64,000 nt of DNA from Paludibacteraceae bacterium. Lineage in GTDB: Bacteria > Bacteroidota > Bacteroidia > Bacteroidales > Paludibacteraceae. This document shows, piece by piece, positions 8,182 to 16,182 of this stretch (position 1 is its first letter; every line of letters starts with the position of its first letter). The DNA lies in contig JAFTXV010000008.1 in NCBI GenBank assembly GCA_017461505.1, forward strand, positions 41,349-105,348, in the 5' to 3' direction. The notes below the pieces were generated by a model that worked only from the letters and a program-made list of their open reading frames with translations, made no database searches and was not told the origin of the DNA. The translations under genes were made by a program, and so were the position numbers.

Positions 8182-9135
8182 TTAGAAATTGGTGAGTGAT
8201 TGTCCCATAGTGTTGTAGGTTTTGCCGTCGCGGATGATGAGGAGTTGACCATTGTAGAGGATTTTTGGGCTCTTAGGCGATGAGGCGATAGGGCTATTAG
8301 GTAAGGCGGTATCGTCTTTTGGAAAGCGGACTGCTACATCGTCGTAGGCGAAATAAGCAGGTGCATTGAGTCCCCATTGACCATATAAGTCGTTAGTACC
8401 AACGATATTGAAGGCTACAGCATTCACTTCGCCCAAGACTGATAGGTCCCATTTCTGCCACTCTGTTAGAAGGCTATCTTTTCCGTTGTAGAGAGCAAAA
8501 GTAGTGCGGCTGATCTCATGGCCATTGGCATCTTGTCCTACGGCTATGGCGTACAACTTGGTTGTATCGTTGGCAGGAGGATTATAGCCATCGCCATACA
8601 CCAGCGAATTAAGCACATAACAGATGTTGGTGATATATATGTGGTCAATCACGCGTGCTTTGCCGTCTGCAAAAGCAATAGTCTGCATAGTGCTATAGTC
8701 TGCATTGTAATCATCTACATGACCATTGTGTACGCAGAAGTTCTTGGAGCCATTGTTGCCGCCATGGATGGTAGCGAATTGGAGTTCGTACCATGCGGTA
8801 TTAGCAGGTAGGTCGTTGTTGGTGAAGCCAGGGTTGGTGAAGTTGGAGATGGCATGTCCTCCATTCCAATAAGGTGCTGTAAAACTGTGGGTTAGTAGGG
8901 TGTTCTGAGCATCGCACCATGTGTAAACGCCGCCTGCGGTGTAGGTGAGGGTGCCATTGTACTGAGCATCATCCACGAGATCCGACCAAGTGGTGATGGT
9001 CTTGTTGGCATACTCGAGGGTGTAGGGCGTGAAGTGCGCATCTGCGTCCTCGAAAGTAAGGGTTCGTAACTCGTAGTCCTGTGCAAGGGCTACATTAGCA
9101 AGGCATAATGCCGCAAGAAAAATAGATTTCTTCAT
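8182..9135 (-). CDS. DUF4465 protein, probable cobalamin-related exported protein
   Basis: The 317-aa product has a signal peptide (residues 1-18, ending ALAQ) without a lipobox Cys. A DUF4465 domain covers about 22-270 (TFEDADAHF, WSDLVDDAQYNG, GGVYTWCDAQNT, WNGGHAISNF). The last 25 residues (NGQLLIIRDGKTYNTMGQ) resemble the C-terminal tails of many secreted Bacteroidales proteins. DUF4465 genes often lie in B12 transport loci, and to my knowledge some members (BtuH) bind cobalamin on the cell surface. The cobalamin riboswitch upstream supports such a role, but no TonB receptor or btu gene is adjacent. Between domain and tail lies an octamer repeat (residues about 277-290). Confidence 0.8.
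   Translation of the reverse strand: MKKSIFLAALCLANVALAQDYELRTLTFEDADAHFTPYTLEYANKTITTWSDLVDDAQYNGTLTYTAGGVYTWCDAQNTLLTHSFTAPYWNGGHAISNFTNPGFTNNDLPANTAWYELQFATIHGGNNGSKNFCVHNGHVDDYNADYSTMQTIAFADGKARVIDHIYITNICYVLNSLVYGDGYNPPANDTTKLYAIAVGQDANGHEISRTTFALYNGKDSLLTEWQKWDLSVLGEVNAVAFNIVGTNDLYGQWGLNAPAYFAYDDVAVRFPKDDTALPNSPIASSPKSPKILYNGQLLIIRDGKTYNTMGQSLTNF
8267..8306 (-). repeat. In-frame octamer array in DUF4465 gene
   Basis: Five 8-bp units (for example AGGCGATG, AGGCGATA, GGGCTATT on the plus strand) encode the Pro/Ser-rich stretch PNSPIASSPKSPK. It lies at a domain boundary, where an insertion is most easily tolerated. Confidence 0.75.
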
Positions 9136-9179
9136 GTTAGTTTGTTGTTTAAAGGGTTAATATTATTTGCTCGTTTCTC

Positions 9180-9240
9180 TCGCTGAGCTCATTAGAGCAC
9201 CCCAAAAATCAGCAGATTTTTCGGGGACCCCGCTGGCTAT
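9180..9240. repeat. GCACCCC...GGGGACCCCGC hairpin element
   Basis: GAGCACCCC (9195-9203), a variable stem (AAAAATC/GATTTTT), then CGGGGACCCCGCTG (9222-9235). The flanks match 16886-16927 and, inverted, 52736-52770 within lysS; only the stem differs. Confidence 0.75.
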
Positions 9241-9270
9241 CAGGCGAGAGGCGAAAGGCAAAGTATTAAC

Positions 9271-9345
9271 CACACCTCCCTGACCATCTACTTCGGATTT
9301 TCCCAAATGCGAAGTAACATGGCAGGTTGATGGTCAGGGGGTGTG
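9271..9345 (-). promoter_or_regulatory. Nested hairpin in the leader of the DUF4465 gene
   Basis: Outer arms (CCCTGACCATC and GATGGTCAGGG) and inner arms (TACTTCG 9289-9295, CGAAGTA 9310-9316) form a large stem-loop between the riboswitch and the start codon at 9135. It may be the expression platform, a terminator or an mRNA-stabilising structure. There is no clear U-tract. Confidence 0.5.
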
Positions 9346-9499
9346 TGGATAGGCGTTTAGACTCCCGAGAAACACACTGACCATCGGATACAACAAACGG
9401 GTGCTTGACCAAACTGTCAACCACCTATACGCGTATATGCGTACCATAGATACTATTGAAAACCTTTGCGTCATGTCGTTGGCTCGATTCCCCGAGAGC

Positions 9500-9680
9500 G
9501 TTCAACTTCACCAACTCCACGTTGGTGGCACGCAGCAGGTCTTCTGACTTATCGCTCCTTCTGTTCAGCCTTCCCAGTTCGCTTAGAACCAGTGACTTAT
9601 AAGAATTTGAACATCGGATTGCGAATCACAGCAGCGGGACTGTGCAGGACTCTCACCTGCTTCCCTTGACTGAATGCGGT
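9500..9680 (-). promoter_or_regulatory. Cobalamin riboswitch
   Basis: On the minus strand the conserved core is present: GCAGGTGAGAGTCCTGC followed by CAGTCCCGCTGCTGTGA (9660-9626), a GGGAAGG-type segment near 9575, and the B12-box-like AAGTCAGAAGACCTGC (9550-9535). A following hairpin CACCAAC/GTTGGTG (9528-9510) fits the regulatory stem. It lies in the roughly 550-nt leader of the DUF4465 gene and should lower its expression when cobalamin is plentiful. Confidence 0.9.
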
Positions 9681-9681
9681 G

Positions 9682-9712
9682 CAAAGGTAGTGTATTTTTT
9701 TTGACTATGCAA
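9682..9712 (-). promoter_or_regulatory. Promoter of riboswitch-DUF4465 transcript
   Basis: TTGC, 19 bp, TACCTTTG on the minus strand, ending at 9682. Transcription would start close to 9676, just before the first riboswitch helix. Confidence 0.75.
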
Positions 9713-9801
9713 GTTTTGATGCGAAAAAGTATAATATTCGCATTTTTTGAGGGAAAAGTTAGGTGATGAGAGTGTAAAGGGGAGGATTTTATCTGATAAG
9801 A

Positions 9802-10230
9802 TTATACAGAAGGTTTGCGGAAGATGATGCAATCTTGCAAAGTGAAATTGAGTAGTCCAGAGAAAAGCATAGCGACAAGATTGCAGAGTACAACATCCCA
9901 TTGAAACCAATGTTGAAATAGTAGTGAAATACCCAAACGAACAACAAAAGCAAATATGCAAGACACATTGTATCGTAAGAACCGTGGTAGAACGGACACA
10001 AAGGGAGAAGCAGAAACCCTATCGCGCCACACGAAAAAGTGTGCTACAAGATAGTTGGTGATGACTGCTGCCTCGAACGAAATACAAGGAGAAATGATAT
10101 ATTCTCCTACATAATCATGCAACCAAAAGTCCGAGCAGAGCCACAATACCAACATATCTACTGCGGTTCCGATCAATGAGGAACTTGCATACTTGCCTAA
10201 ACGGATGGCTGTGCGCCAAAACTTATTCAT
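9802..10230 (-). CDS. GtrA-like membrane protein
   Basis: The 142-aa protein has four predicted membrane helices (about 12-32, 45-66, 83-103, 108-130) and the GtrA features SSLIGTAVDMLVLW near the start and a Trp/Arg-containing central loop. GtrA proteins take part in moving polyprenyl-linked sugars or in cell-surface polysaccharide synthesis. It overlaps the upstream phosphatidyltransferase gene by 8 bp, so both are made from one transcript and may modify surface lipids or glycans. Confidence 0.8.
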   Translation of the reverse strand: MNKFWRTAIRLGKYASSSLIGTAVDMLVLWLCSDFWLHDYVGEYIISPCISFEAAVITNYLVAHFFVWRDRVSASPFVSVLPRFLRYNVSCIFAFVVRLGISLLFQHWFQWDVVLCNLVAMLFSGLLNFTLQDCIIFRKPSV

Positions 10231-10936
10231 TTTTTTTCAGTGGGTCAAGTCTTGCGAAATAACGTGCGTCTTTGATAAAGCAGAATAGATACATCACGAA
10301 CATAATCGCTGCCACAGTACAACCCACATAGTCCATAAAACGGCAGGTAGTTTCTACGCCAAGAATAACATGTGTACGGCTAAACGCTTGCAGATGAGGT
10401 GAGCAAATAACTATGGTATTGAGAATAATCACCAATAGTCGAAACTCTGTAGGTCCCATCTTGGCGTAAGTCAAGCGGAACTCACTTTTTAGGTGCGCAT
10501 TGATAGATACATAGACCTCTAACATCAGATACATCACCAACACCAACATAGCTACGCCCATATTCATCATTGGTGATAGTCCAATACCACCGAAGATGGC
10601 TAATTGGCAAAGTAGGTCGGTGTTATGGTCGAGGTAATAGCCATAAATGGGGCGTTGCGTGTTGCGTACACGCGCAAGTGTTCCGTCCAAAGAGTCGCCA
10701 AACCAATTGACTATCAATCCAAATGAGGATAGCCATAGCCATTGGTAACTAAAATAGGTTAGTACGAATCCTGTGCCAGTGAGTAACGCACCGAATACGC
10801 CTATCAAGGTGAGCATATCCGATGTAACCCAAGAGGGGAGATGATTTGCCATTTTGACAAGTACTTTCTTTTCTATGCCATTGAGCACAGATGTTTGAAT
10901 GCGAGTCGCTTGTTTGACTTGTGAATCAGGTTTCAT
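10223..10936 (-). CDS. CDP-alcohol phosphatidyltransferase
   Basis: The 237-aa membrane enzyme carries the family signature around residues 83-110: GDSLDGTLARVRN followed by GYYLDHNTD, with the four metal/CDP-binding aspartates intact. It joins a phosphatidyl group from a CDP-lipid to an alcohol such as inositol phosphate or glycerol phosphate; the acceptor cannot be told from the sequence. It follows mntP by 16 bp and overlaps the GtrA gene by 8 bp. The long minus-strand series from 14767 down contains several other membrane-lipid genes. Confidence 0.85.
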   Translation of the reverse strand: MKPDSQVKQATRIQTSVLNGIEKKVLVKMANHLPSWVTSDMLTLIGVFGALLTGTGFVLTYFSYQWLWLSSFGLIVNWFGDSLDGTLARVRNTQRPIYGYYLDHNTDLLCQLAIFGGIGLSPMMNMGVAMLVLVMYLMLEVYVSINAHLKSEFRLTYAKMGPTEFRLLVIILNTIVICSPHLQAFSRTHVILGVETTCRFMDYVGCTVAAIMFVMYLFCFIKDARYFARLDPLKKNE

Positions 10937-10952
10937 ATAGTTTAGTGTTTAA

Positions 10953-11531
10953 TTATTTGATTATTCCTTCTATAAATATTTTCAATCCTATCAGTATGAG
11001 ATCAATGCCGCCTATTAATTTGGCATTAAAATGGAAGTGGTCGCCTGCGAGTTTTCCTACAATAAATCCTACAAGAGAAAATAAACAACCAGTTAGTGCA
11101 ATAATGCCTATTGCACGCCATATAATTTCGGAATAAGGGACAAATACTACACCTGTGACCAACGCATCTATTGATGTTGCGAATGCTAATGCAAGCAACA
11201 TGCGCAGAGATAATCCGTCATGTGTATCAAATTTCTCAGGCTTGAATGATTCGTAAATCATTTTGCCACCAATATAGCCAAGCAGTACCAACGCAATCCA
11301 TGGTGCAAAGCGTTCTGTAAAGGATGTAAACAAAGAACCCGCAAAATATCCTATCAGTGGCATCATTCCTTGAAATAGCCCAAAGATGATAGCCATCAGG
11401 AGCGGCGTTGTAGTTTGTCGGTTAGAGTGGCGCGGCAAAGGTGAGCGCGTAACTAATCCCTCGCAAGCAGCGACCGAGAAGCAGTCCATTGATATACCAA
11501 TGGCTATAAGAAAAATATTGAGTGTTGACAT
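10953..11531 (-). CDS. mntP: MntP-type manganese efflux pump (copy 1)
   Basis: The 192-aa protein has six membrane helices and the duplicated DUF204/MntP pattern: IGISMDCFSVAACEGL near the start and FATSIDALVTGVVF near residue 118, both with the membrane-embedded Asp. Family members export Mn2+ to prevent intoxication. A paralogue lies at 37057-37626, sharing most of the motif residues. No manganese riboswitch-like leader is apparent upstream; the spacer instead holds the GTTTAGT repeat. Confidence 0.88.
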   Translation of the reverse strand: MSTLNIFLIAIGISMDCFSVAACEGLVTRSPLPRHSNRQTTTPLLMAIIFGLFQGMMPLIGYFAGSLFTSFTERFAPWIALVLLGYIGGKMIYESFKPEKFDTHDGLSLRMLLALAFATSIDALVTGVVFVPYSEIIWRAIGIIALTGCLFSLVGFIVGKLAGDHFHFNAKLIGGIDLILIGLKIFIEGIIK

Positions 11532-11534
11532 ATT

Positions 11535-11583
11535 GTTTAATGTTTAGTGGACGGCGCGAGGCGCCAACCGTTTAGTGTTTAGG
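11535..11583. repeat. GTTTAGT heptamers flanking a GGCGC hairpin
   Basis: Two heptamers (GTTTAAT, GTTTAGT), a core with the hairpin GGCGC-GAG-GCGCC, then two more heptamers. Same design as 36968-37053, where the loop differs (CAG/AGA). Confidence 0.75.
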
Positions 11584-12658
11584 GGGTTATTATTCGATAT
11601 GTGAGATAAGCAGCGTAGGTGAGAAGGAGGATGGCTCCGTGCCAACGCTTAATCTCGTGTTTCTTGGTGAGATATACGAAGAGCATCACAAAGACACTAC
11701 CCAATGCAGCCATCAACGCATCTATCTCCAGTCCGTGGTAGCCAGGCAAGGCTTTGACGCATGCGCTCGTACCAAGGATGAAGAAGATATTGAAGATATT
11801 GCTACCTATGACATTACCTAACGCAATATCGCAGTTCTTTTTGAATGCTGCCATACAAGAGGTTGCCAGTTCGGGCAATGATGTACCCAATGCCACAACA
11901 GTAAGACCGATAATCGCATCGCTCACACCTAAAGAGTGTGCAATAGAAGTAGCACTCTTGACTATCAACTCGCCTCCGACAACCAAGCCCACCAGTCCAC
12001 CGAGAATCAATGCCAATGCACGTTTGGCAGACATAGGTTTGTAGCCCTCGTTGCTCTCTGTTTGTGGTGCGCTACCAATACCTTTGAAATTATGCCAAAG
12101 GAAGATGAGGAAGAGAATGAGCAATATACTACCACCGATACCTGAGATGAAGCCCGCTTTACCTTGTCCAACGTTGATTGACCCTAAATCGCTGATAGAT
12201 GGTTGGTTGATGCTCATATTGAATAAATGCTCAATTTGCAACCATGATGGGCTGTTGTATACCGCAAACAGCAAGACCAATAGTGCTGCCAACATACTGA
12301 AAGGTATGTCAAACTTGCGAGTAGCTTTTTGCGATGAAATCGGGAAAATTAGTGCAGTAAAGCCCAATATCACGAAGATATTGATGATATTACTACCCAG
12401 CACATTGGTGATGGCAATCTCGGTGCTTCCTTGTCCTACTGCCACCATGTTTACCACGAACTCAGGCATACTGGTACCGAAAGCCACTACGGTCAGACCA
12501 ATCACAATATCGCTCACGCCATATTTCTTTGCCAGACCCGAAGCACCGTCCACGAGGAAGTCAGCCCCCTTGATGAGGGCTGCACAGCCCACAATAATCA
12601 GTGGTACTGCTACCCAAAAGCCGCCTATGGCGAGCCAATTGTCTAAGAAGTCAAACAT
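11579..12658 (-). CDS. Calcium/sodium antiporter (CaCA family, YrbG type)
   Basis: The 359-aa protein consists of two inverted repeats of five helices. Each contains the ion-binding alpha motif: GTSMPEFVVN with GSNIINIFVILG in the first half and GTSLPELATS with GSNIFNIFFILG in the second. It exchanges cytoplasmic Ca2+ against Na+ or a similar cation. I chose ATG 12658; the frame runs to a TTG at 12676. The ATG is 1 bp beyond the stop of the cardiolipin synthase gene, so translation is coupled. Confidence 0.9.
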   Translation of the reverse strand: MFDFLDNWLAIGGFWVAVPLIIVGCAALIKGADFLVDGASGLAKKYGVSDIVIGLTVVAFGTSMPEFVVNMVAVGQGSTEIAITNVLGSNIINIFVILGFTALIFPISSQKATRKFDIPFSMLAALLVLLFAVYNSPSWLQIEHLFNMSINQPSISDLGSINVGQGKAGFISGIGGSILLILFLIFLWHNFKGIGSAPQTESNEGYKPMSAKRALALILGGLVGLVVGGELIVKSATSIAHSLGVSDAIIGLTVVALGTSLPELATSCMAAFKKNCDIALGNVIGSNIFNIFFILGTSACVKALPGYHGLEIDALMAALGSVFVMLFVYLTKKHEIKRWHGAILLLTYAAYLTYRIITP

Positions 12659-12659
12659 T

Positions 12660-13892
12660 TTATAATAAGTGTGCAAATGGTTTAACGATTACTTGCAGCA
12701 ATCGCTCTTTGAAGGAGCGTTGTTGCCACCAGTCTTGCGGAATCATGTCGCAGTACCACATGTCTTGTTCGAAGATCTGCCGCATTTGTTGAGCAAAGAT
12801 TGTGTCATAGACAAACGCATTCACTTCGGAACTTTGCGTAAAACTGCGGAAATCAATGTTTGAAGAACCTACGGTGGCTATCTTATCATCTGCTACCCAC
12901 GCTTTGGCGTGGATAAAACCAAAGGTATGGAAATAGACTTTCACTCCTGCTGCCAGTAGTGGTTTGAGATACGAGCGCGAAGCGTAAGAGATAAAGATAG
13001 ATCGATCACCCCGTTTAGGAATCATCAGTCGCACATCTACTCCGCGTTTGGCAGCCTCGCATAAAGCTTCTTCTAACTGTTTCGGTGGCAGGAAATAGGG
13101 AGATTGGATATACAAGTATTGCTTCGCAGAGTCCGCCATTTGTATCATGGCTTGCAGAATAGGTGGCATGCTGTCCTCTGGGTCGGAAGCAACGATTTGG
13201 ATGGGGCATGGTGCTCGGTGTAGAGTGTAAGGTGTAGAGTGTAAAGGCAGAGGATCAGATTGTTTGCGCCAATCATCCATGAATACTTGTTGCAATTGTT
13301 GGCATGCTGCGCCCTCAATGCGCAGGTGTGTATCGCGCCAATCGCCATTGTGTACGCCCTTTAGGTAACGCTCGGCGATATTCATTCCGCCCATATAACC
13401 AATATGCCCGTCAATGACTACAATCTTGCGGTGGTTACGGTTGTTGGAGTAGGCAGACGGAATAGGCAATACGGGGTTGTAACGATGTACCTTGACACCA
13501 GCCCTTTGCATCTCTCGAAAGAATGAGTGTTTGACTATACTACCTGGAAACGCATCGTAAATGACCAATACAGGAACACCCTCGTTGGCTTTTTTCATCA
13601 ATGCCTCTCGCACCACCATACCCAACGAATCCTTCTCAAACTTAAAGAACTGAAACAGTACATATTCTTTCGCGCAGTCAATATCGCGCAAGAGGGAAGG
13701 AATGAGTTGGGAGATATTGGTGTATGTCTCTATGTTATTGCCTTGTGTGGCATGCTCTAGCGATAGCGATTGCTTTAGTTCACGGAGTTGCGCAGAAGGT
13801 TTGTATTGCCTTCTCCGAACAATATCACACACAATCGCGCCAATAACAACAATGGCGAGAGCGACAATGATAATTATTTGATTGGTTTTCAT
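12660..13892 (-). CDS. Cardiolipin synthase / phospholipase D family
   Basis: The 410-aa protein has an N-terminal membrane helix (about 4-24) and two PLD catalytic motifs: NHRKIVVIDGHIGYMGG (about 150) and HAKAWVADDKIATVGSSNID (about 328), each HxKxxxxD. Cardiolipin synthases of this type condense phosphatidylglycerol molecules at the inner membrane. It overlaps the upstream gene by 4 bp. Residues about 215-227 (LPLHSTPYTLHRAP) are encoded by a heptamer repeat at 13214-13248 that also occurs in spacers, so this loop is probably an insertion. Confidence 0.88.
   Translation of the reverse strand: MKTNQIIIIVALAIVVIGAIVCDIVRRRQYKPSAQLRELKQSLSLEHATQGNNIETYTNISQLIPSLLRDIDCAKEYVLFQFFKFEKDSLGMVVREALMKKANEGVPVLVIYDAFPGSIVKHSFFREMQRAGVKVHRYNPVLPIPSAYSNNRNHRKIVVIDGHIGYMGGMNIAERYLKGVHNGDWRDTHLRIEGAACQQLQQVFMDDWRKQSDPLPLHSTPYTLHRAPCPIQIVASDPEDSMPPILQAMIQMADSAKQYLYIQSPYFLPPKQLEEALCEAAKRGVDVRLMIPKRGDRSIFISYASRSYLKPLLAAGVKVYFHTFGFIHAKAWVADDKIATVGSSNIDFRSFTQSSEVNAFVYDTIFAQQMRQIFEQDMWYCDMIPQDWWQQRSFKERLLQVIVKPFAHLL
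13214..13248 (-). repeat. In-frame heptamer array in cardiolipin synthase gene
   Basis: Five 7-bp units (CTCGGTG, TAGAGTG, TAAGGTG, TAGAGTG, TAAAGGC on the plus strand). The spacer array at 15923-15957 uses the same words. The orientation is such that the coding strand reads TACAC-type units without stop codons. Confidence 0.75.
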
Positions 13893-14410
13893 CGATTTTT
13901 ATTTCGTTTTCGTTCTTCACGGCGCAGTTGGCGTTGGTATGCACGGCGTTGGCGTTCTAAAGCGCGCTCTTGGTGCTGCTTCCACATTGCCTCTTGGCGC
14001 GCTTGAATCTCATCCTGATGCTTCTCCATATACCGCTGTAACCATGTCTTGCGCGGACGGACTACGGCAGGTGCTTCTTGCGTATTTGTGACCGTCACAT
14101 CATAGTAACTCTTGCGTTTGAAGATACGGTATATCCACCATAGCCACGAGCGCGAGAAGGTGATATGCGTGTAGGCGTTGTCTTCTGATAGAAAGGTAGT
14201 ACTCGTAGAAACAGTGAAGTTGAGTGACTTCCCTTTTTTGCCAATAGGAATATATTTTCCGCTTCGAATGGTCAAAAAATACGCACCTTGAGGGAGCGTA
14301 AAACGCGCTTGAGGAGTTGACATCATGCCTACCAACCTGCCATTAACTACAATCTCGTAACGGCGCCCTACACTCAGCCCTTGGTGCGTGATAACAATAT
14401 TATGTTCCAT
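13889..14410 (-). CDS. Protein of unknown function with basic coiled tail
   Basis: The 173-aa protein starts with a beta-rich domain (about 1-85; VNGRLVGMMSTPQARFTLPQGAYFLTI) that resembles small PEGA-like or DUF2846-like surface domains. A hydrophobic, aromatic stretch follows (WLWWIYRIF, about 88-96). The C-terminal 50 residues are strongly charged and helical (RQEAMWKQHQERALERQRR). No catalytic motif is visible. It overlaps the cardiolipin synthase gene by 4 bp and follows a DnaJ-like gene, so it probably works at the membrane with one of them. Confidence 0.6.
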   Translation of the reverse strand: MEHNIVITHQGLSVGRRYEIVVNGRLVGMMSTPQARFTLPQGAYFLTIRSGKYIPIGKKGKSLNFTVSTSTTFLSEDNAYTHITFSRSWLWWIYRIFKRKSYYDVTVTNTQEAPAVVRPRKTWLQRYMEKHQDEIQARQEAMWKQHQERALERQRRAYQRQLRREERKRNKNR

Positions 14411-14419
14411 AGTTAAATA

Positions 14420-14767
14420 TTACTTTATATTTCGTTGTTGTTTGATATGTTCGTATGCTTTTTGAACTGCACGGAATTTCTCCGCTGCCCATTTTTGTTC
14501 TGTTTCAGATGCATTGATTTGTCGATCTGGATGATACTGCATTGCCATTCTACGATAAGCCTTTTTGATCTCATCATCCGTCGCACTGGCAGTCAGCCCC
14601 AAAGTGGTATATGCCTGCTGCATGCCGTATGTCGGTTGCTTTGGTTGTGGTGGCGGTTGATAGTCGTAGGAACGATAGTCGTGTTGATTATTAGGATTAT
14701 CACGCATATCTATAATGCGTATATTTCCGAACAACCATAAAAATAAGATTGATAGTAGTATAAACAT
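14420..14767 (-). CDS. Membrane-anchored J-domain protein
   Basis: The 115-aa protein has an N-terminal membrane helix (about 1-15), a Pro/Gln-rich linker, and a J domain at about 50-112 with the essential HPD tripeptide (MQYHPDRQ). J domains stimulate ATP hydrolysis by DnaK-type chaperones. The lack of zinc-finger and C-terminal domains makes it a class III DnaJ that would recruit DnaK to the membrane. It is the first gene of the minus-strand series. Confidence 0.85.
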   Translation of the reverse strand: MFILLSILFLWLFGNIRIIDMRDNPNNQHDYRSYDYQPPPQPKQPTYGMQQAYTTLGLTASATDDEIKKAYRRMAMQYHPDRQINASETEQKWAAEKFRAVQKAYEHIKQQRNIK

Positions 14768-14925
14768 TTTATTTTCTTTTATTAGTTCCCTTTTCGTAGT
14801 TCCCGCTGTTTGACCGAATATTGCATATTTTGCTATAGCTGTCCACCTACAATACTCGCAGCGGGAGATTACGAAAAAGAGATTATCACTAACTTATAGG
14901 CGAAAACTGTGCCAAAAGGTCATAA

Positions 14926-14962
14926 AAAAGCCCCTTGACAGAGGTTTTCCGTCAAAGGGCAA
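14926..14962 (-). terminator. Rho-independent terminator of the AraC gene
   Basis: Minus strand: GCCCTTTGAC, a 10-12 nt loop, GTCAAGGGGC, then TTTTTT. It lies 23 bp beyond the stop of the regulator gene. Confidence 0.8.
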
Positions 14963-14984
14963 ATGTGTGTATCCATTTGGACAA

Positions 14985-15839
14985 TTACCTCTGTTCGCGA
15001 TACGACAATGCTGACATGCCTGTCAGGCGGTGGAAGTACTTGCAAAAACTGCTAGCAGAGGAAAAGCACATATCAACAGCTATCTCTTTGACACTCATAT
15101 TGGTATTGGAGAGCAATGACTTAATTTCAGCTATCGCTATTTTGTCTATAATATCCGTGGGCGTAGATTGAACAGTATTTCGGCAAATGGCTTGCAGGTA
15201 TTTGGTTGTAATACACAATTTTTCTGCATACCAACTTGCACTGCGTTCCCTGCCTTTAGTCTCTTGCAATAGGCGCATAAACTCAAGCATTAGTTGTTGC
15301 TTGCGGTCGGTGGATTGGTCTATCTCAAGGCGTTGAGATGGGTGTTGCTGCATCTCTTGGTCAATCCATGCTAGCAGTTCAAAGATAGCCGATTGGCACA
15401 GCAAATATTGAATACGCTGGTGATAGATATTATCGAGTTCGGTGTGAGACAATAGTATATTATAGTATTGTTGCATGTGCTCACGCACAGATGAGGAAAT
15501 AGTCTGTACAGGATGGGCGTGAAGGAACTGAATCTTCTTGTGCCACTCTTTCTCTATTTGCAGGCAGGAGTAGATGGTTTCATCCATCTGCGAGGTGGGA
15601 TTGATGATGATATTGCACTGCCAGTCGGGCGAAAGGGCAAGTATAGCGAGCTCTGCTGCAAAGCTACCAAATAGCACCATTTGTGAAGTCAGGTGGTAGT
15701 GGACATGATTAAACTCAATGTCTGCCCAACCTTTTGTAACCAATAGGGTGTAGTTGGCAGTAGCAGGCATACCTTGCTTATCGCCGAGTTGACGGATATC
15801 GTTGCTAGTTGTGATGTGTTGGAATAGGTTAGTTGGCAT
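14985..15839 (-). CDS. AraC family transcriptional regulator
   Basis: The 284-aa protein has a variable N-terminal sensing domain and a C-terminal AraC DNA-binding domain (about 185-282) with two helix-turn-helices, the second marked by FSSASSFCKYFHRLTGMSALSYR. The ligand is not predictable. I chose ATG 15839: the frame extends to a TTG at 15866, but that codon lies within the -7 box (15864-15871). The gene is single, with its own promoter and terminator, and no obvious target gene adjoins it. Confidence 0.88.
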   Translation of the reverse strand: MPTNLFQHITTSNDIRQLGDKQGMPATANYTLLVTKGWADIEFNHVHYHLTSQMVLFGSFAAELAILALSPDWQCNIIINPTSQMDETIYSCLQIEKEWHKKIQFLHAHPVQTISSSVREHMQQYYNILLSHTELDNIYHQRIQYLLCQSAIFELLAWIDQEMQQHPSQRLEIDQSTDRKQQLMLEFMRLLQETKGRERSASWYAEKLCITTKYLQAICRNTVQSTPTDIIDKIAIAEIKSLLSNTNMSVKEIAVDMCFSSASSFCKYFHRLTGMSALSYREQR

Positions 15840-15863
15840 AGCTAAGTGGGATTGATTAGCCTG

Positions 15864-15894
15864 CAAAGGTACTGAAAATTTTTGATATATGCAA
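15864..15894 (-). promoter_or_regulatory. Promoter of AraC gene
   Basis: TTGCATATAT...TACCTTTG with a 19-bp spacer on the minus strand. It shows the extended -33 word TTGCRTATRT shared by many promoters here. Confidence 0.75.
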
Positions 15895-15922
15895 GAAAAA
15901 TCGCTTTTTGGGGCGATTTTTT

Positions 15923-15980
15923 TAGGTGTAAGGTGTAGAGTGTAGGGTGTAGAGGCTGGGAATACCCGAATGCATTCGGG
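15923..15980. repeat. Heptamer array (5 units) plus CCCGAAT hairpin
   Basis: Units TAGGTGT, AAGGTGT, AGAGTGT, AGGGTGT, AGAGGCT at 15923-15957, followed by the palindrome CCCGAATGCATTCGGG (15965-15980). The hairpin, with the preceding AATA, recurs at 16991-17011 with one altered loop. Confidence 0.75.
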
Positions 15981-15997
15981 ACAATATCATGGTGTTC

Positions 15998-16171
15998 TTA
16001 GACTGAGAACTCCAACAAACACTTGTGGCAGAGGCATTGGTTGGGATATTGCGCTGCCAGATGTGCACGAGTAGCAGGAGAGAGTTCCACGCCTGCACAT
16101 TGGCACTTAGCGGGATTCTCGTGCTGGCAAATAAACGCAGCTCCACAGCGCGGACAAGATTTGTGTTCCAT
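15998..16171 (-). CDS. Cysteine-rich CWC family protein
   Basis: A 57-aa gene: ATG at 16171, TAA at 16000-15998. The product begins MEHKSCPRCGAAFICQ and has nine cysteines and several histidines, arranged as CPRCG, IC, CQC, and CLCHKCL. This matches the small Cys-rich CWC family, which probably binds zinc; its function is unknown. It starts 12 bp past the stop of the acetyltransferase gene and is probably its operon partner. Confidence 0.8.
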   Translation of the reverse strand: MEHKSCPRCGAAFICQHENPAKCQCAGVELSPATRAHLAAQYPNQCLCHKCLLEFSV

Positions 16172-16182
16172 AGTTGCTTGAG

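Noticed and set aside
15922-16146. 74-aa minus-strand reading frame
   Set aside because: It overlaps the CWC gene in another frame and its tail (LYTLHSTPYT) is only translated heptamer repeat.
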